From Methanolinea mesophila (lineage in GTDB: Archaea > Halobacteriota > Methanomicrobia > Methanomicrobiales > Methanospirillaceae): a DNA stretch of 64,000 bases. Positions 52,492 through 60,822 of the stretch are shown here, one piece after another. How positions within the stretch are numbered: position 1 is the first letter of the stretch; each line of letters begins with the position of its first letter. The DNA is taken from the NCBI RefSeq assembly GCF_017873855.1, contig NZ_JAGGKR010000001.1, positions 992,001 through 1,056,000 on the forward strand. The letters are read 5' to 3'. The position numbers and the translations under genes are program-made. The notes beneath the pieces were generated by a model. It was not told the origin of the DNA. It worked only from the letters and a program-made list of their open reading frames with translations, and made no database searches.

Positions 52492-53670
52492 TCACTCAAA
52501 CAATGGTTCAATATCATCCGCCACCAGGGATGGCTTCTGTTCCTGTGCAGATCGTGCAACGTCCTCTTTTGTCGAGCGGGCGATCTCCATGAGCTCCTTG
52601 ATCCGGGGTGCGTTGGATACCGTGGCGAGCATTACCACCGCGGCGACATAGTTGCTGTTAACCGGGTAATCTCCGCCACGGACCTCAACCCCCGCGATAT
52701 TCTCTTCCACCCAGCTCTTGGCTTTCTCGATTCCTTTCCGGTCGAGTTCGCCCGGCGGCCCGGCGACAAGCACCAGGGCCCGTTCGGCGGTGGAATAGTC
52801 GCAGGGTATGGTGAGACGCCCGAGCATGGCCCGGCGGACCAGGGAGATGATCTTTGCGGTCCGGTCCTCGCCGAGAAGAACCTCTTCGTTTGCTTCTTTC
52901 TTGCGAAGGCCCTTGATCCCCCCGATCAGGCTTCCCATTCCCGGCTTTCCCTTCCTGGTGACCACTTCGCTCACTGCGTACCCCACGGAGCTGATCCCGC
53001 CGCCGCGGAGCGTATTGATGATCTCGCTCGAGTCGACCACCATCTCGCCCACGCCGGCGCGACCGACCTCTCCTGCCCTGAAGAGGACTCCGAAACGGCG
53101 CACGATCTCGTCGTTCAAGCGCTGGAAGGCGCTCTTTACGCTTTCCCCCTCGTTCTTCCAGGCGCTGTTGTCGAAGATGAAAGTGTTGTCGGCCTCCTTG
53201 ATCAGAGTGGCGAGGCTCCTCGCCGCGTTGTAGGAATAGAGCCTTCCTTCCTCGGGGGCGGGGAGGATCCCGAGGACGTACACAGGCTCCCGGTAGATCT
53301 TCTTCAGCTGCCTGGCGAGAACCGGGGTACCCCCGGAACCCGTCCCGCCGCCAAGCCCGGCAACGATCATGAACGCATCGACATCGTGGGTTCCACGCTT
53401 GTCGATGGCACTGATGATCGCATCGGACTCCTCGAAGGTGATCTTTGCACCGGCGGCATTGTCCGTGCCTACACCGTGCCCTTTGACCGTCGTCTGGCCG
53501 ATAAGAATACGGTCCTTGAGCTCGATATTTTTCAGGCCCATGAGATCAGTGCGTGCCGTATTGACCGCAATTCCACGGAAACTGCTGGTGCCGAGACGTT
53601 TGTCCTGCTCGATGAACATGTCTACGATCTTCCCTCCCGCCTGGCCGAATCCAATGAAAAATATCCTCAT
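52492..53670 (-). CDS. cetZ: Tubulin/FtsZ-superfamily protein, CetZ type
   Basis: 392 residues. GTP-binding cytoskeletal protein: phosphate loop MRIFFIGFGQAGGKIVDMF, tubulin signature GLGGGTGSGGTPVL (GGGTGSG at 107-113), then FDNSAWKNEGESVKSAFQRL and INTLRGGGISSVGYAVSE. The T7-loop region is NSNYVAAVVMLATVS rather than the FtsZ NVDFxD form, fitting CetZ. CetZ proteins control cell shape in haloarchaea. The start ATG 53670 follows GGAG; a TATA box CTTTATAAGAAAG sits ~85 bp upstream (minus strand, 53752-53764). Confidence 0.88.
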   Translation of the reverse strand: MRIFFIGFGQAGGKIVDMFIEQDKRLGTSSFRGIAVNTARTDLMGLKNIELKDRILIGQTTVKGHGVGTDNAAGAKITFEESDAIISAIDKRGTHDVDAFMIVAGLGGGTGSGGTPVLARQLKKIYREPVYVLGILPAPEEGRLYSYNAARSLATLIKEADNTFIFDNSAWKNEGESVKSAFQRLNDEIVRRFGVLFRAGEVGRAGVGEMVVDSSEIINTLRGGGISSVGYAVSEVVTRKGKPGMGSLIGGIKGLRKKEANEEVLLGEDRTAKIISLVRRAMLGRLTIPCDYSTAERALVLVAGPPGELDRKGIEKAKSWVEENIAGVEVRGGDYPVNSNYVAAVVMLATVSNAPRIKELMEIARSTKEDVARSAQEQKPSLVADDIEPLFE

Positions 53671-53852
53671 GAGTAGAACTCCAGCTCCCCGTTGCTGCAC
53701 AGATAATCTGTGATTATCTTCTAAGAAGATTTTGCCCGTGAGTTCAAATACTTTCTTATAAAGGCGAATTTACGAAAGCCCGTATACCGGTTTTCACCTG
53801 ATGCGGAGCCTTTTTCTCCCTTATTTTCATATTAGTATTAGGAAGGAAAGGC

Positions 53853-55070
53853 ATGAAGATCTGCATCATCGGCGGAGGGTTGACCGGTCTTGCCGCCGCG
53901 TTTCGCCTGGCGGGATCCCACGAGGTGGACCTCGTGGAGAAGAGAGATCACCTTGGGGGGTGTCTCGCGTCCTATGACCGGGAACGCTACTGGATAGAGA
54001 AATTCTATCACCATTGTTTCGTGGGAGACGATGCACTTCTCGCCTTAATACGGGAACTCGGGATCGAGGACCGCCTGGAATGGCTGAAGGGGACCAGTGG
54101 ATATTACGTCGAAGGGAAGGTGTACCCGCTCAACACTCCCCTGGAGATCGCCCGGTACCCGTTCCTCACCCTCGGCGAAAAATACAGGCTCGCCATGCTC
54201 ACTCTCAGGGCAAAAAAACTCGACGTTGACGCACTCGACGGAGTGCGGGCCCGTGATTACGTGCTCGACAACCTAGGAGAAGGGATATACAGGTCATTCT
54301 TCGAGCCGCTCCTCAGGAGCAAATTCGGCGAGCGGAGCGGGGACGTCTCCGCGGCGTGGCTGATCTCGAGGATCGCGATCCGGTCCCACCGTGGACTCTC
54401 CGGGGAACGGCTGGGATATCTCAACGGGGGGTTCCAGGTACTCGTCGACGCTCTCGGGGACTGGATCGGAAAACACGCCACGTTCCGGCTGAACGACCCG
54501 GTAACCGTAATGGGGAGAACCGGAGACGGGTGGATGGTAAACGGGAGGCACTACGACCGGGTCGTCTCGACCATCCCCCCCCAGGAACTGGCCCGGATCA
54601 GCGGAATCCCGCTCGCACCGGTACCGTACCAGGGAGCGGCCTGCATGACCCTGGCCATCGACCGCGACGTGACCGACGGGGTGTACTGGCTGAACATGAG
54701 GGATCCGGCACCATACGGCGCAGTCGTATCGCACACCAACTTCGCACCGGTGGACCGGTACGGCGAACGCCTCGTATATCTTGCGTCATATTTCACCGGT
54801 GAACTCCCGCCCCGCCACGACCGGGTGATGCGGGAGGACTTCTGTAAGCGGTTCGGGGTCCGGGAGGAGGAGATCCGGTGGCAGCACATGGCGGTGGAGC
54901 CGTATGCCGGGCCGCTGTATACAACAGGTTACCGCGAGCGGCTCCCGGATTATGCCCAGGACGGGCTGTTCATCGCCGGGATGTTCTCCCGCCCCAATTA
55001 CCCCGAGCGGAGCATGGAAGGGTCAGTCCGTGCGGGCTACGAGGCGGCGGAACTGGCAGGCCGGATGTGA
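53853..55070 (+). CDS. FAD-dependent oxidoreductase (amine-oxidase/protoporphyrinogen-oxidase-like) of glycan cluster
   Basis: 405 aa. Dinucleotide-binding N-terminus MKICIIGGGLTGLAAAFRLA, VDLVEKRDHLGGCLASY, and the C-terminal FAD motif GLFIAGMFSRPNYPERSMEG followed by GYEAAELA. Family members often reduce or desaturate isoprenoids or act on UDP-sugars. In this gene run (GT2, flippase, DUF2298) a role on a lipid-linked glycan is likely. Overlaps the GT2 gene by 4 bp (ATGTGATC). Confidence 0.82.
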   Translation: MKICIIGGGLTGLAAAFRLAGSHEVDLVEKRDHLGGCLASYDRERYWIEKFYHHCFVGDDALLALIRELGIEDRLEWLKGTSGYYVEGKVYPLNTPLEIARYPFLTLGEKYRLAMLTLRAKKLDVDALDGVRARDYVLDNLGEGIYRSFFEPLLRSKFGERSGDVSAAWLISRIAIRSHRGLSGERLGYLNGGFQVLVDALGDWIGKHATFRLNDPVTVMGRTGDGWMVNGRHYDRVVSTIPPQELARISGIPLAPVPYQGAACMTLAIDRDVTDGVYWLNMRDPAPYGAVVSHTNFAPVDRYGERLVYLASYFTGELPPRHDRVMREDFCKRFGVREEEIRWQHMAVEPYAGPLYTTGYRERLPDYAQDGLFIAGMFSRPNYPERSMEGSVRAGYEAAELAGRM

Positions 55071-55792
55071 TCACCGTGGGCGAAATCGAGGTCAGTGCGG
55101 TGATCCCGGTCTTCAATGACCGGCCTGCGTTGGAAACGGCAATTCCCGAGTCGCTCGAAACACTCTCAGGCTGTTGCCAGAATTTCGAACTGATCGTCGC
55201 CGAGGACGGGAGCACGGACGGGAGCGCAGAGCTGGTCGGGGAATGGGAACGGAAAGACCCCAGGGTCCGGCTGCTCCACCGGGACACGCGACAGGGAAGA
55301 GGGACCGCATTAAATCGTGCTTTTACAGAATCCAATGGAACTATTGTCTGTTACTACGATGTGGACCTTGCGACCGACATGCAGCACCTTCCCCGGCTGA
55401 TCGGGGCCATCCGGGAGGGGTACGATATCGCCACGGGGTCGCGGCTCATGCCGGACAGCGAGATCACCCGGAGCGGCGGAAGGGAGATCGCCAGCAGGGG
55501 GTATAATACTCTTGTACGGCTCATTCTGAGAAGCAGACTCTATGATCACCAGTGCGGGTTCAAGGCATTTTCCAGGGAGCGGCTGATGCCGCTGATCCCT
55601 TCGGTGAAGGACGGACACTGGTTCTGGGACACGGAGGTTCTGGTAAGAGCCCAGAGGAAAGGATACCGTATCCTGGAATTCCCGGTCCACTGGACCGAAG
55701 GGAAAGGGACGACGGTGCGGAAAAACGACGTGATATCAATGGGTCGGGCGATCCTCCGCCTCTGGTGGCAGTTGCATGTGGAAAAAGATTAG
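55067..55792 (+). CDS. Family-2 glycosyltransferase (dolichyl-phosphate sugar synthase-like)
   Basis: 241 aa from GTG 55067, or 238 from GTG 55076. GT2 fold: VSAVIPVFNDRPALETAIPE, VAEDGSTDGSAELV (UDP/GDP-sugar-binding), DVDLATDMQHLPRL (DxD), then YDHQCGFKAFSRERL and HWFWDTEVLVRAQRKGYRI (DPM/AglJ-type). Lacks C-terminal spans, so soluble or peripheral. Overlaps the oxidoreductase by 4 bp and the flippase-like gene by 17 bp. Confidence 0.86.
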   Translation: MITVGEIEVSAVIPVFNDRPALETAIPESLETLSGCCQNFELIVAEDGSTDGSAELVGEWERKDPRVRLLHRDTRQGRGTALNRAFTESNGTIVCYYDVDLATDMQHLPRLIGAIREGYDIATGSRLMPDSEITRSGGREIASRGYNTLVRLILRSRLYDHQCGFKAFSRERLMPLIPSVKDGHWFWDTEVLVRAQRKGYRILEFPVHWTEGKGTTVRKNDVISMGRAILRLWWQLHVEKD

Positions 55793-56747
55793 TGCGGTCG
55801 TAATTCCTACCATCATCGCGGTAGGGATCATCGCGTATATGCTCTACCGCGTCTGGGACGACCTCCTGATCGCCCTGGAGCATATCGTCTGGGGGTTCCT
55901 TGCGGTGGCGGTCGCCATATGCCTGCTTGCCTGGTTCGTCCGCGGGTACCGCTACCAGGTCATCCTGAAGGGGATGGAGATACGGGTCGGTCTTTTCTTC
56001 TCGACGGCCACAATCTTCGTCTCCCAGACCGCAAACCTGATCATTCCCGCGAGGCTTGGAGACCTGGTCCGGGTATTCATTCTCAAGCATGAGAAAGGGA
56101 CGACCGTGTCCCAGGGCCTTTCATCCCTGGTAGTAGAACGGATCTTCGACATCGTCACCGTGGCGCTCATCGGGGCCCTTGCCCTGCCGTTCGTCCTGAA
56201 CGTGCCGGAATGGTTTACTACGGTGATCATCGTCCCCCTGGTCCTCGGAGCGGTCTTTTTCGGGGTTCTTCTTGTCAGCGGAAGACTGGCATCCAGGAAC
56301 AAGTACCTCCAGATAGTCCTGACCATGGCAGAGCAGATGCGCCAGGCGTCCCTTACGATCAGGTCGATGGTGCTCCTCTCGGCAAGTTCCATCCTCACCT
56401 GGGTGCTTGATATCCTGGTGTGCCTCTCGGTCGTGCTCATGTTCGGCCAGCAGATCCCCTTCGCGGTCATTGCGCTCGCGATCGTGATCGGCAACCTGGT
56501 CAAGGCAGTCCCGCTCACCCCCGGAGGAGTGGGGACCTACGAGCTGGCCCTGGCGCTTACCTTCTCCCTTGCGGGCGTGTCCCCCGCTGAGGCCACGCTG
56601 ATCGCGGTGATCGACCACCTGATCAAGAACCTCGTCACCCTTGCCGGTGGAATCGCCTCTATATACTACTTTGGCGGATGGGTACTGGATACTATCCGGT
56701 CCGCATTCAACCGGGAACTCGAGGGAGGGAAGAAATCTGGACTATGA
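55776..56747 (+). CDS. Lysylphosphatidylglycerol-synthase-type/UPF0104 flippase-like membrane protein
   Basis: 323 residues with ~8 spans. UPF0104 motifs: LAWFVRGYRYQVILKGMEIR, ATIFVSQTANLIIPARLGDL, VVERIFDIVTVALIGAL, and VKAVPLTPGGVGTYELALAL (PGGVGxxE). Family members include AglD-like C-terminal domains and lipid flippases. The stop overlaps the next gene's start (CTG 56737) by 11 bp. Confidence 0.84.
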   Translation: MWKKISAVVIPTIIAVGIIAYMLYRVWDDLLIALEHIVWGFLAVAVAICLLAWFVRGYRYQVILKGMEIRVGLFFSTATIFVSQTANLIIPARLGDLVRVFILKHEKGTTVSQGLSSLVVERIFDIVTVALIGALALPFVLNVPEWFTTVIIVPLVLGAVFFGVLLVSGRLASRNKYLQIVLTMAEQMRQASLTIRSMVLLSASSILTWVLDILVCLSVVLMFGQQIPFAVIALAIVIGNLVKAVPLTPGGVGTYELALALTFSLAGVSPAEATLIAVIDHLIKNLVTLAGGIASIYYFGGWVLDTIRSAFNRELEGGKKSGL

Positions 56748-58842
56748 ACTGCAGTTCCTGGCGGTAATCGTGTGGCTGGGGGTGGTGTTCCTCCTCCAGC
56801 TCTCCTTCTGGCCGTACCTGAAAAAATGGCTGGGAGACTATGCCTTCCCGGCCGCCTTCCCCGCCTCGCTCCTTGCGTTCACCCTCCTTTCGTGGTATTG
56901 CGGGTTGTTTTCCCTGCCCCTTCAGCTGGCCCTGATCCCCAATGCGGCCCTCTTCCTCTACGCCATCCGGAAGAGAACGATCACCTGGACCCTGCTGAAG
57001 AGGGAATGGAAATGGGTGGCGGTGTTCCTGCTCTTCTTCGTGTTCATGCTGGAAGTTCGGTTCGTCAACCCCAGCATATCTTACGCGGAGAAGTTCATGG
57101 ACCATGCGTTCATCGCCTCCATCATGCGTACCCCGGTGGTGCCTCCGCTCGATCCGTGGTTCCTCGGCGGGACGCTCGACGTCTATTACTACCTGGGCTA
57201 CTGGATCTTCGGGGCGCTCGGCGTGGTGACCGGGATACCCTCGAACATCGTCTTCAACCTGGCGCTCCCCACCGTCCTCGGAATGGCGGCGGTGAGCCTC
57301 TATGCCCTCGGCCACCTGCTCACCGACCGGTTCCGGTGGCTCCCCCTGGTCACACTGCTCATCGTCAACCCCTCGTTCGTCTACCAGGTCATCCAGGGAA
57401 AAGCGATCGGGGCGATCTTCTGGGACAGCACCAGGACCATTCCCAATGCCATCCAGGAATACCCCCTGTTCTCGTTCCTCTGGGGCGACGTACACGCCCA
57501 TGTGATAGGGATGTTCAACCAGCTGTTCATGATCTTCCTGCTGGTCTACGCCTGGATGAACTGGCAGAACGCAGGCCGGCGGACCCGGTGGGCGATCGTC
57601 CTGCTCTCATCGTTGTCGCTCGGGGCGATGCCCCTTATCAACTCCTGGGACGTGATCGTCTACGCCCCTGTCACCGTGCTCTCCGGGCTGATCCTGTGGT
57701 ACCGGAGCAGGAAATACCCGGCTCAGAATGATGAACCTCAACCGGGCACTTCCCGCGGCCACTGGTATCATCCCCTGAACTGGGTGTGTACGGGACCTTC
57801 GTACCTCGTCCTGGTCCCCGTGCTCGCGGTACTCTCTTACCTTCCCTCGTACTTCATGTTCAACACCCGGGGGATCATGGGGATCGGGCTGGTGACCACG
57901 CCCACGCCGGCATTCGAGTTCCTGCTTATCCACGGCCTGTTCATCGCCCTCTTCGTCGTCTACCTCGCCGGGGACATCATAAAAAGGCCGTACCTGCTTC
58001 TGGTGGCCATCCCGTTCGCCATCGCAGGGTATCCCGGGGCGGCAATCGCGGTGATCCCGCTCGCATATTTCCTCGCCCGGGGAGCGAAGAAGCCCGCCGA
58101 ACTCCTCGCGGTGCTCGGCCTTGTGATCATCATACTCACCGAGTTCTTCTATTTCAAGGACAACATGGGGGACGTCTATTACCGGATGAACACCATCTTC
58201 AAGTTTTATATCGCCGCCTGGCTGCTGATGGGTGCATCCTCGTTCGTAATGCTGGCCCAGGTGCTCGGGAGATTCATCCCCCGTGAAAAGATCCGGCCGG
58301 TGGTCACCAGGATCGGGCTGGTGATCGCGGTGGTCGTCCTCCTGGTCTGCCCCTTGGTGGTCCCCCTCGATTCCCCCTACCGGGATGCATCTCTCGACGG
58401 GCTCAACTACCTTAAGACGGCATACCCCGGGGACGCACTTGCAGTGGACTATCTCCGAAGCCTTCCCGGTTCGTTCGGGATCGTCGAGGCCCAGGGAGGG
58501 GACTATACCTACTTTTCGCGGATCTCCTCCTTCACCGGACTTCCCACCATCATTGGGATGCCCTTCCACGAGTACATGTGGAGGAACGACGATTCGGGGT
58601 GGTACGGGGAACGGATCAACGACATCAAGACCATTTACGAGGACCCGGGGGCGACCGCTGACCTGATGCGGAAGTATAACGCAACCATGGTCGTCGTGGG
58701 GAACCCGGAACGCGAGCAGTACCAGGTCCGTGTCGACCTGGCGGGCCTGACAGAGATCTATAACCGCGAAGGAGTGCAGATATATGCTCTCCCCGCGGGA
58801 AATGGGCCGGCAGCTCCCGTTACGGCCGGATTTCCGGCGTGA
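56737..58842 (+). CDS. DUF2298 (Chlor_Arch_YYY-type) multi-span membrane protein, probable CTG start
   Basis: About 701 aa with ~14 hydrophobic spans and a C-terminal extracytoplasmic part (GIVEAQGGDYTYFSRISSFT). Hallmarks: LDPWFLGGTLDVYYYLGYWI (YYY motif), IFWDSTRTIPNAIQEYPLFS, WGDVHAHVIGMFNQLF. Family function in archaeal glycan/cell-wall assembly is unknown. The frame has no good ATG/GTG/TTG at its start. GGGAGGGA at 56723-56730 lies 6 nt before CTG GAC TAT GAA (LDYELQFLAVIVWLG), so CTG is the likely initiator. Alternatives would have to be far inside or upstream in the flippase gene. Confidence 0.8.
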   Translation: MDYELQFLAVIVWLGVVFLLQLSFWPYLKKWLGDYAFPAAFPASLLAFTLLSWYCGLFSLPLQLALIPNAALFLYAIRKRTITWTLLKREWKWVAVFLLFFVFMLEVRFVNPSISYAEKFMDHAFIASIMRTPVVPPLDPWFLGGTLDVYYYLGYWIFGALGVVTGIPSNIVFNLALPTVLGMAAVSLYALGHLLTDRFRWLPLVTLLIVNPSFVYQVIQGKAIGAIFWDSTRTIPNAIQEYPLFSFLWGDVHAHVIGMFNQLFMIFLLVYAWMNWQNAGRRTRWAIVLLSSLSLGAMPLINSWDVIVYAPVTVLSGLILWYRSRKYPAQNDEPQPGTSRGHWYHPLNWVCTGPSYLVLVPVLAVLSYLPSYFMFNTRGIMGIGLVTTPTPAFEFLLIHGLFIALFVVYLAGDIIKRPYLLLVAIPFAIAGYPGAAIAVIPLAYFLARGAKKPAELLAVLGLVIIILTEFFYFKDNMGDVYYRMNTIFKFYIAAWLLMGASSFVMLAQVLGRFIPREKIRPVVTRIGLVIAVVVLLVCPLVVPLDSPYRDASLDGLNYLKTAYPGDALAVDYLRSLPGSFGIVEAQGGDYTYFSRISSFTGLPTIIGMPFHEYMWRNDDSGWYGERINDIKTIYEDPGATADLMRKYNATMVVVGNPEREQYQVRVDLAGLTEIYNREGVQIYALPAGNGPAAPVTAGFPA

Positions 58843-58904
58843 AAAACGGTATCTCGCAAACCTTTATTTCCGTTCCTGTTGAATTTATACAGCACATCGT
58901 CGTC

Positions 58905-58953
58905 ACTGACTGATGAGTGATGAGGGAGAACGCTACTCCTGAATGAGGTGAGT
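58905..58953 (+). promoter_or_regulatory. Box C/D-like (kink-turn candidate) leader of rpl7ae
   Basis: The leader has two overlapping box C-like strings (ctgatga at 58910-58916, gtgatga at 58917-58923) and one box D-like ctga (58939-58942), with ggag and ctcc between them able to pair. The gggag...ctcc stem and an outer cact/ggtg pairing would bury the gaggtgag ribosome-binding site (58945-58952). Because L7Ae binds box C/D kink-turns, this could be an autoregulatory site. Base pairing is only approximate by hand. Confidence 0.45.
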
Positions 58954-58954
58954 T

Positions 58955-59323
58955 ATGGCTAAATCGTACATGAAGTTTGAAGTCCCGGAAGAGCTCCAGA
59001 ACAAGGCGCTCGAAGCACTGGAGATCGCCCGAGACACCGGCAAGATCAAGAAAGGGGCCAACGAGGCGACGAAAGCAATAGAGAGAAGCATCGCGACTCT
59101 GGTCCTGATCGGCGGAGACGTGGAACCCGAAGAGATCGTGATGCACCTTCCCCCGCTCTGCGAAGAAAAGAAGATCCCCTACGTGTTTATCAGCAAGCAG
59201 AACGACATCGGGACCGCGAGCGGGCTTGACGTGGGCTCCACTGCTGCAGCCGTCGTCAAACCGGGCAAGGCAAAAGAAATTATCGACGAGCTGGCAAAGC
59301 AGCTCTCCGACCTGAGAGCGTGA
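58955..59323 (+). CDS. rpl7ae: Large-subunit ribosomal protein L7Ae
   Basis: 122 residues. L7Ae/L30e/S12e/Gadd45 fold: [40 protein letters not shown] (RNA-binding [12 protein letters not shown]-type signature with NEATK), [20 protein letters not shown]. Binds kink-turns in rRNA, box C/D and H/ACA sRNPs and RNase P. Start ATG 58955 with gaggtgag. First of the conserved L7Ae-S28e-L24e-NDK run. Confidence 0.97.
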   Translation: MAKSYMKFEVPEELQNKALEALEIARDTGKIKKGANEATKAIERSIATLVLIGGDVEPEEIVMHLPPLCEEKKIPYVFISKQNDIGTASGLDVGSTAAAVVKPGKAKEIIDELAKQLSDLRA

Positions 59324-59331
59324 AGTAGCCC

Positions 59332-59541
59332 ATGGCAGACGAAGCAGTGCCGGCAGAAGTGATCGAGGTCATCGGGTCCACCGGGATGCACGGCGAGGCG
59401 ATGCAGGTGAAATGCCGGATCCTTGACGGGATCAACAAGGGCAGGATCATCACCCGGAACACCGTGGGACCCATCCGGGAAGGCGATATCCTGATGCTGA
59501 TCGAGACCGAGCGTGAGGCGAAGAAGCTCTCACGGAGGTGA
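59332..59541 (+). CDS. rps28e: Small-subunit ribosomal protein S28e
   Basis: 69 residues; [40 protein letters not shown] and the C-terminal [18 protein letters not shown] are diagnostic for S28e (OB fold). 8 bp after rpl7ae. Confidence 0.97.
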   Translation: MADEAVPAEVIEVIGSTGMHGEAMQVKCRILDGINKGRIITRNTVGPIREGDILMLIETEREAKKLSRR

Positions 59542-59547
59542 AGCAAG

Positions 59548-59739
59548 ATGGTGGAGACCAAGATTTGCAGTTTCTGCGGAGAGCCTGTCGAACCCGGCAC
59601 GGGCAAAATGTATGTGCGCCGGGACGGCACCACGTATTATTTCTGCAGCAGCAAGTGCCAGAACAACCAGCGCCTGGGCCGCGCCCCGCGCCGGGTGGCC
59701 TGGACGAAGGCCGGAAGGAAGGCGCTCGGGAAGGAGTGA
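59548..59739 (+). CDS. rpl24e: Large-subunit ribosomal protein L24e
   Basis: 63 residues with the zinc-finger [20 protein letters not shown] and [15 protein letters not shown]-x2-C and C-x3-C pairs. The rest is typical ([15 protein letters not shown]). 6 bp after rps28e. Confidence 0.97.
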   Translation: MVETKICSFCGEPVEPGTGKMYVRRDGTTYYFCSSKCQNNQRLGRAPRRVAWTKAGRKALGKE

Positions 59740-59745
59740 TCCGGG

Positions 59746-60201
59746 ATGGAGATGGATCGCACCTTCGTCATGGTGAAACCTGACGGTGTCGCCCGCGGGC
59801 TGGTGGGAGATATCGTCTCCCGGTTCGAGTCCAAAGGCCTGAAACTGGTGGCGGCGAAACTCGAGAAGCTCCCGGAGAAGCGGGTGCGGGAACAGTACCA
59901 GGAGCACCTGGAAAAGCCGTTCTATCCCTCGCTCCAGCACTACATCACCAGCGGTCCCTGCTTCCTTATGGTATGGGAGGGCAGGAACGTAGTGAAAGTG
60001 GCCCGGGCGATCATCGGGGCTACCAACCCGGCCGAAGCGGCCGCGGGGACCATCCGGGGAGATCTGGCAATGGATATCGGACGGAACGTGGTGCACGGTT
60101 CCGACTCCCCGGAAAGCGCGAAGCGCGAGATCGGGATTCACTTCGCGGGGACCGAGCTGGTCGCCTACAAGCGGATCGACGAGCCGGTCCTTTACGAGTG
60201 A
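59746..60201 (+). CDS. ndk: Nucleoside diphosphate kinase
   Basis: 151 residues; interconverts NDPs and NTPs. [20 protein letters not shown] at the N-terminus, RDxF-like [20 protein letters not shown] where the His near residue 115 is the phosphorylated catalytic residue. 6 bp after rpl24e. In many Euryarchaeota infB follows; here the operon ends at a T-rich tail (60226-60257). Confidence 0.96.
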   Translation: MEMDRTFVMVKPDGVARGLVGDIVSRFESKGLKLVAAKLEKLPEKRVREQYQEHLEKPFYPSLQHYITSGPCFLMVWEGRNVVKVARAIIGATNPAEAAAGTIRGDLAMDIGRNVVHGSDSPESAKREIGIHFAGTELVAYKRIDEPVLYE

Positions 60202-60329
60202 TCGCGTCTGAAAACCGCTCCCCGGTTTTCATTTTTTTATTATTGTTTTTTTTGTTTGGATGTATTCTTGTCTATTGCCTCCGGCCCCAAAAAAACCAGG
60301 GTTTATCCTGCGAATCCTATTTCGAGACT

Positions 60330-60412
60330 TTCGTGCCTGGGGCAGCTGAAGTGCCGGGTGCGGAAGATTCCAGTAACGTACCGCCGCCGAAGGACGCCTT
60401 GGCGGCGATCTT
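60330..60412 (+). repeat. Degenerate palindromic repeat
   Basis: tgcctggggcagctgaagtg, ccgggtgcggaagattcc, then the hairpin ccgccgccgaaggacgcctt-ggcggcg. Resembles the ATATCGCG and CCGCCGCC subtypes fused. Confidence 0.5.
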
Positions 60413-60455
60413 AGGCCGTAAAGCGTGGAGAGTCACGACGGGTTAGTCAATACCA

Positions 60456-60512
60456 CAGGTATCCGGTCGGGGTTCGCCACAGTGGCAGGGGCGACCGCCC
60501 CGGAAACGTTGT
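60456..60512 (+). repeat. Degenerate palindromic repeat
   Basis: aggtatccggtcggggttcg, ccacagtggcaggggcgacc, gccccggaaacgttg. Keeps TATCC-GTCGGGG and the CAGTGGC-GGGGCGA-GCCCC core. Confidence 0.6.
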
Positions 60513-60651
60513 CGGAGAAAATCCGGTCCGCTCATATCCTGCTCTCCGAGCCATCACCCTGCACCACTTTTCGGGATGTACCCCCAAAAGACGTCCCGGC
60601 GGCGGCCCCGGAACTTGATCGGGAGACAGATAAACAGCATTCGATTCATTT

Positions 60652-60715
60652 CCACAGATATCCTGTGCGGAATGCCGCAGCAGCGGGACGGCACCCCTGG
60701 GAGCGTCGTCAGTAT
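60652..60715 (+). repeat. Degenerate palindromic repeat
   Basis: cacagatatcctgtgcggaa, tgccgcagcagcgggacggc, acccctgggagcgtcgtc. Keeps ATATCCTGT, GCCGCAGCAGCGGG and CCCCTGGGAGCGT of copies 1-3. Confidence 0.65.
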
Positions 60716-60822
60716 TCAACCTGCGTATGACCTCGACCCCGGCTTTTAGAGATCATGTGAGAAAACAAACGCCGGAACAGCCCACCAACAGTCTCATTAA
60801 AGGGAAAATCCATACTCTCCCC

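Larger units (their letters stand above)
60202..60822. other. Repeat-rich intergenic region after ndk
   Basis: About 620 bp. A T-rich segment right after ndk (60226-60257, with runs of T7 and T8) is a likely archaeal terminator. Three degenerate copies of the palindromic repeat lie at 60330-60412, 60456-60512 and 60652-60715. No convincing gene. Confidence 0.6.

Noticed and set aside
56707-57501. Long antisense frames opposite DUF2298, MFS and other genes
   Set aside because: They are composition artefacts of GC-rich coding DNA: no ribosome-binding sites and no domain-like sequence.
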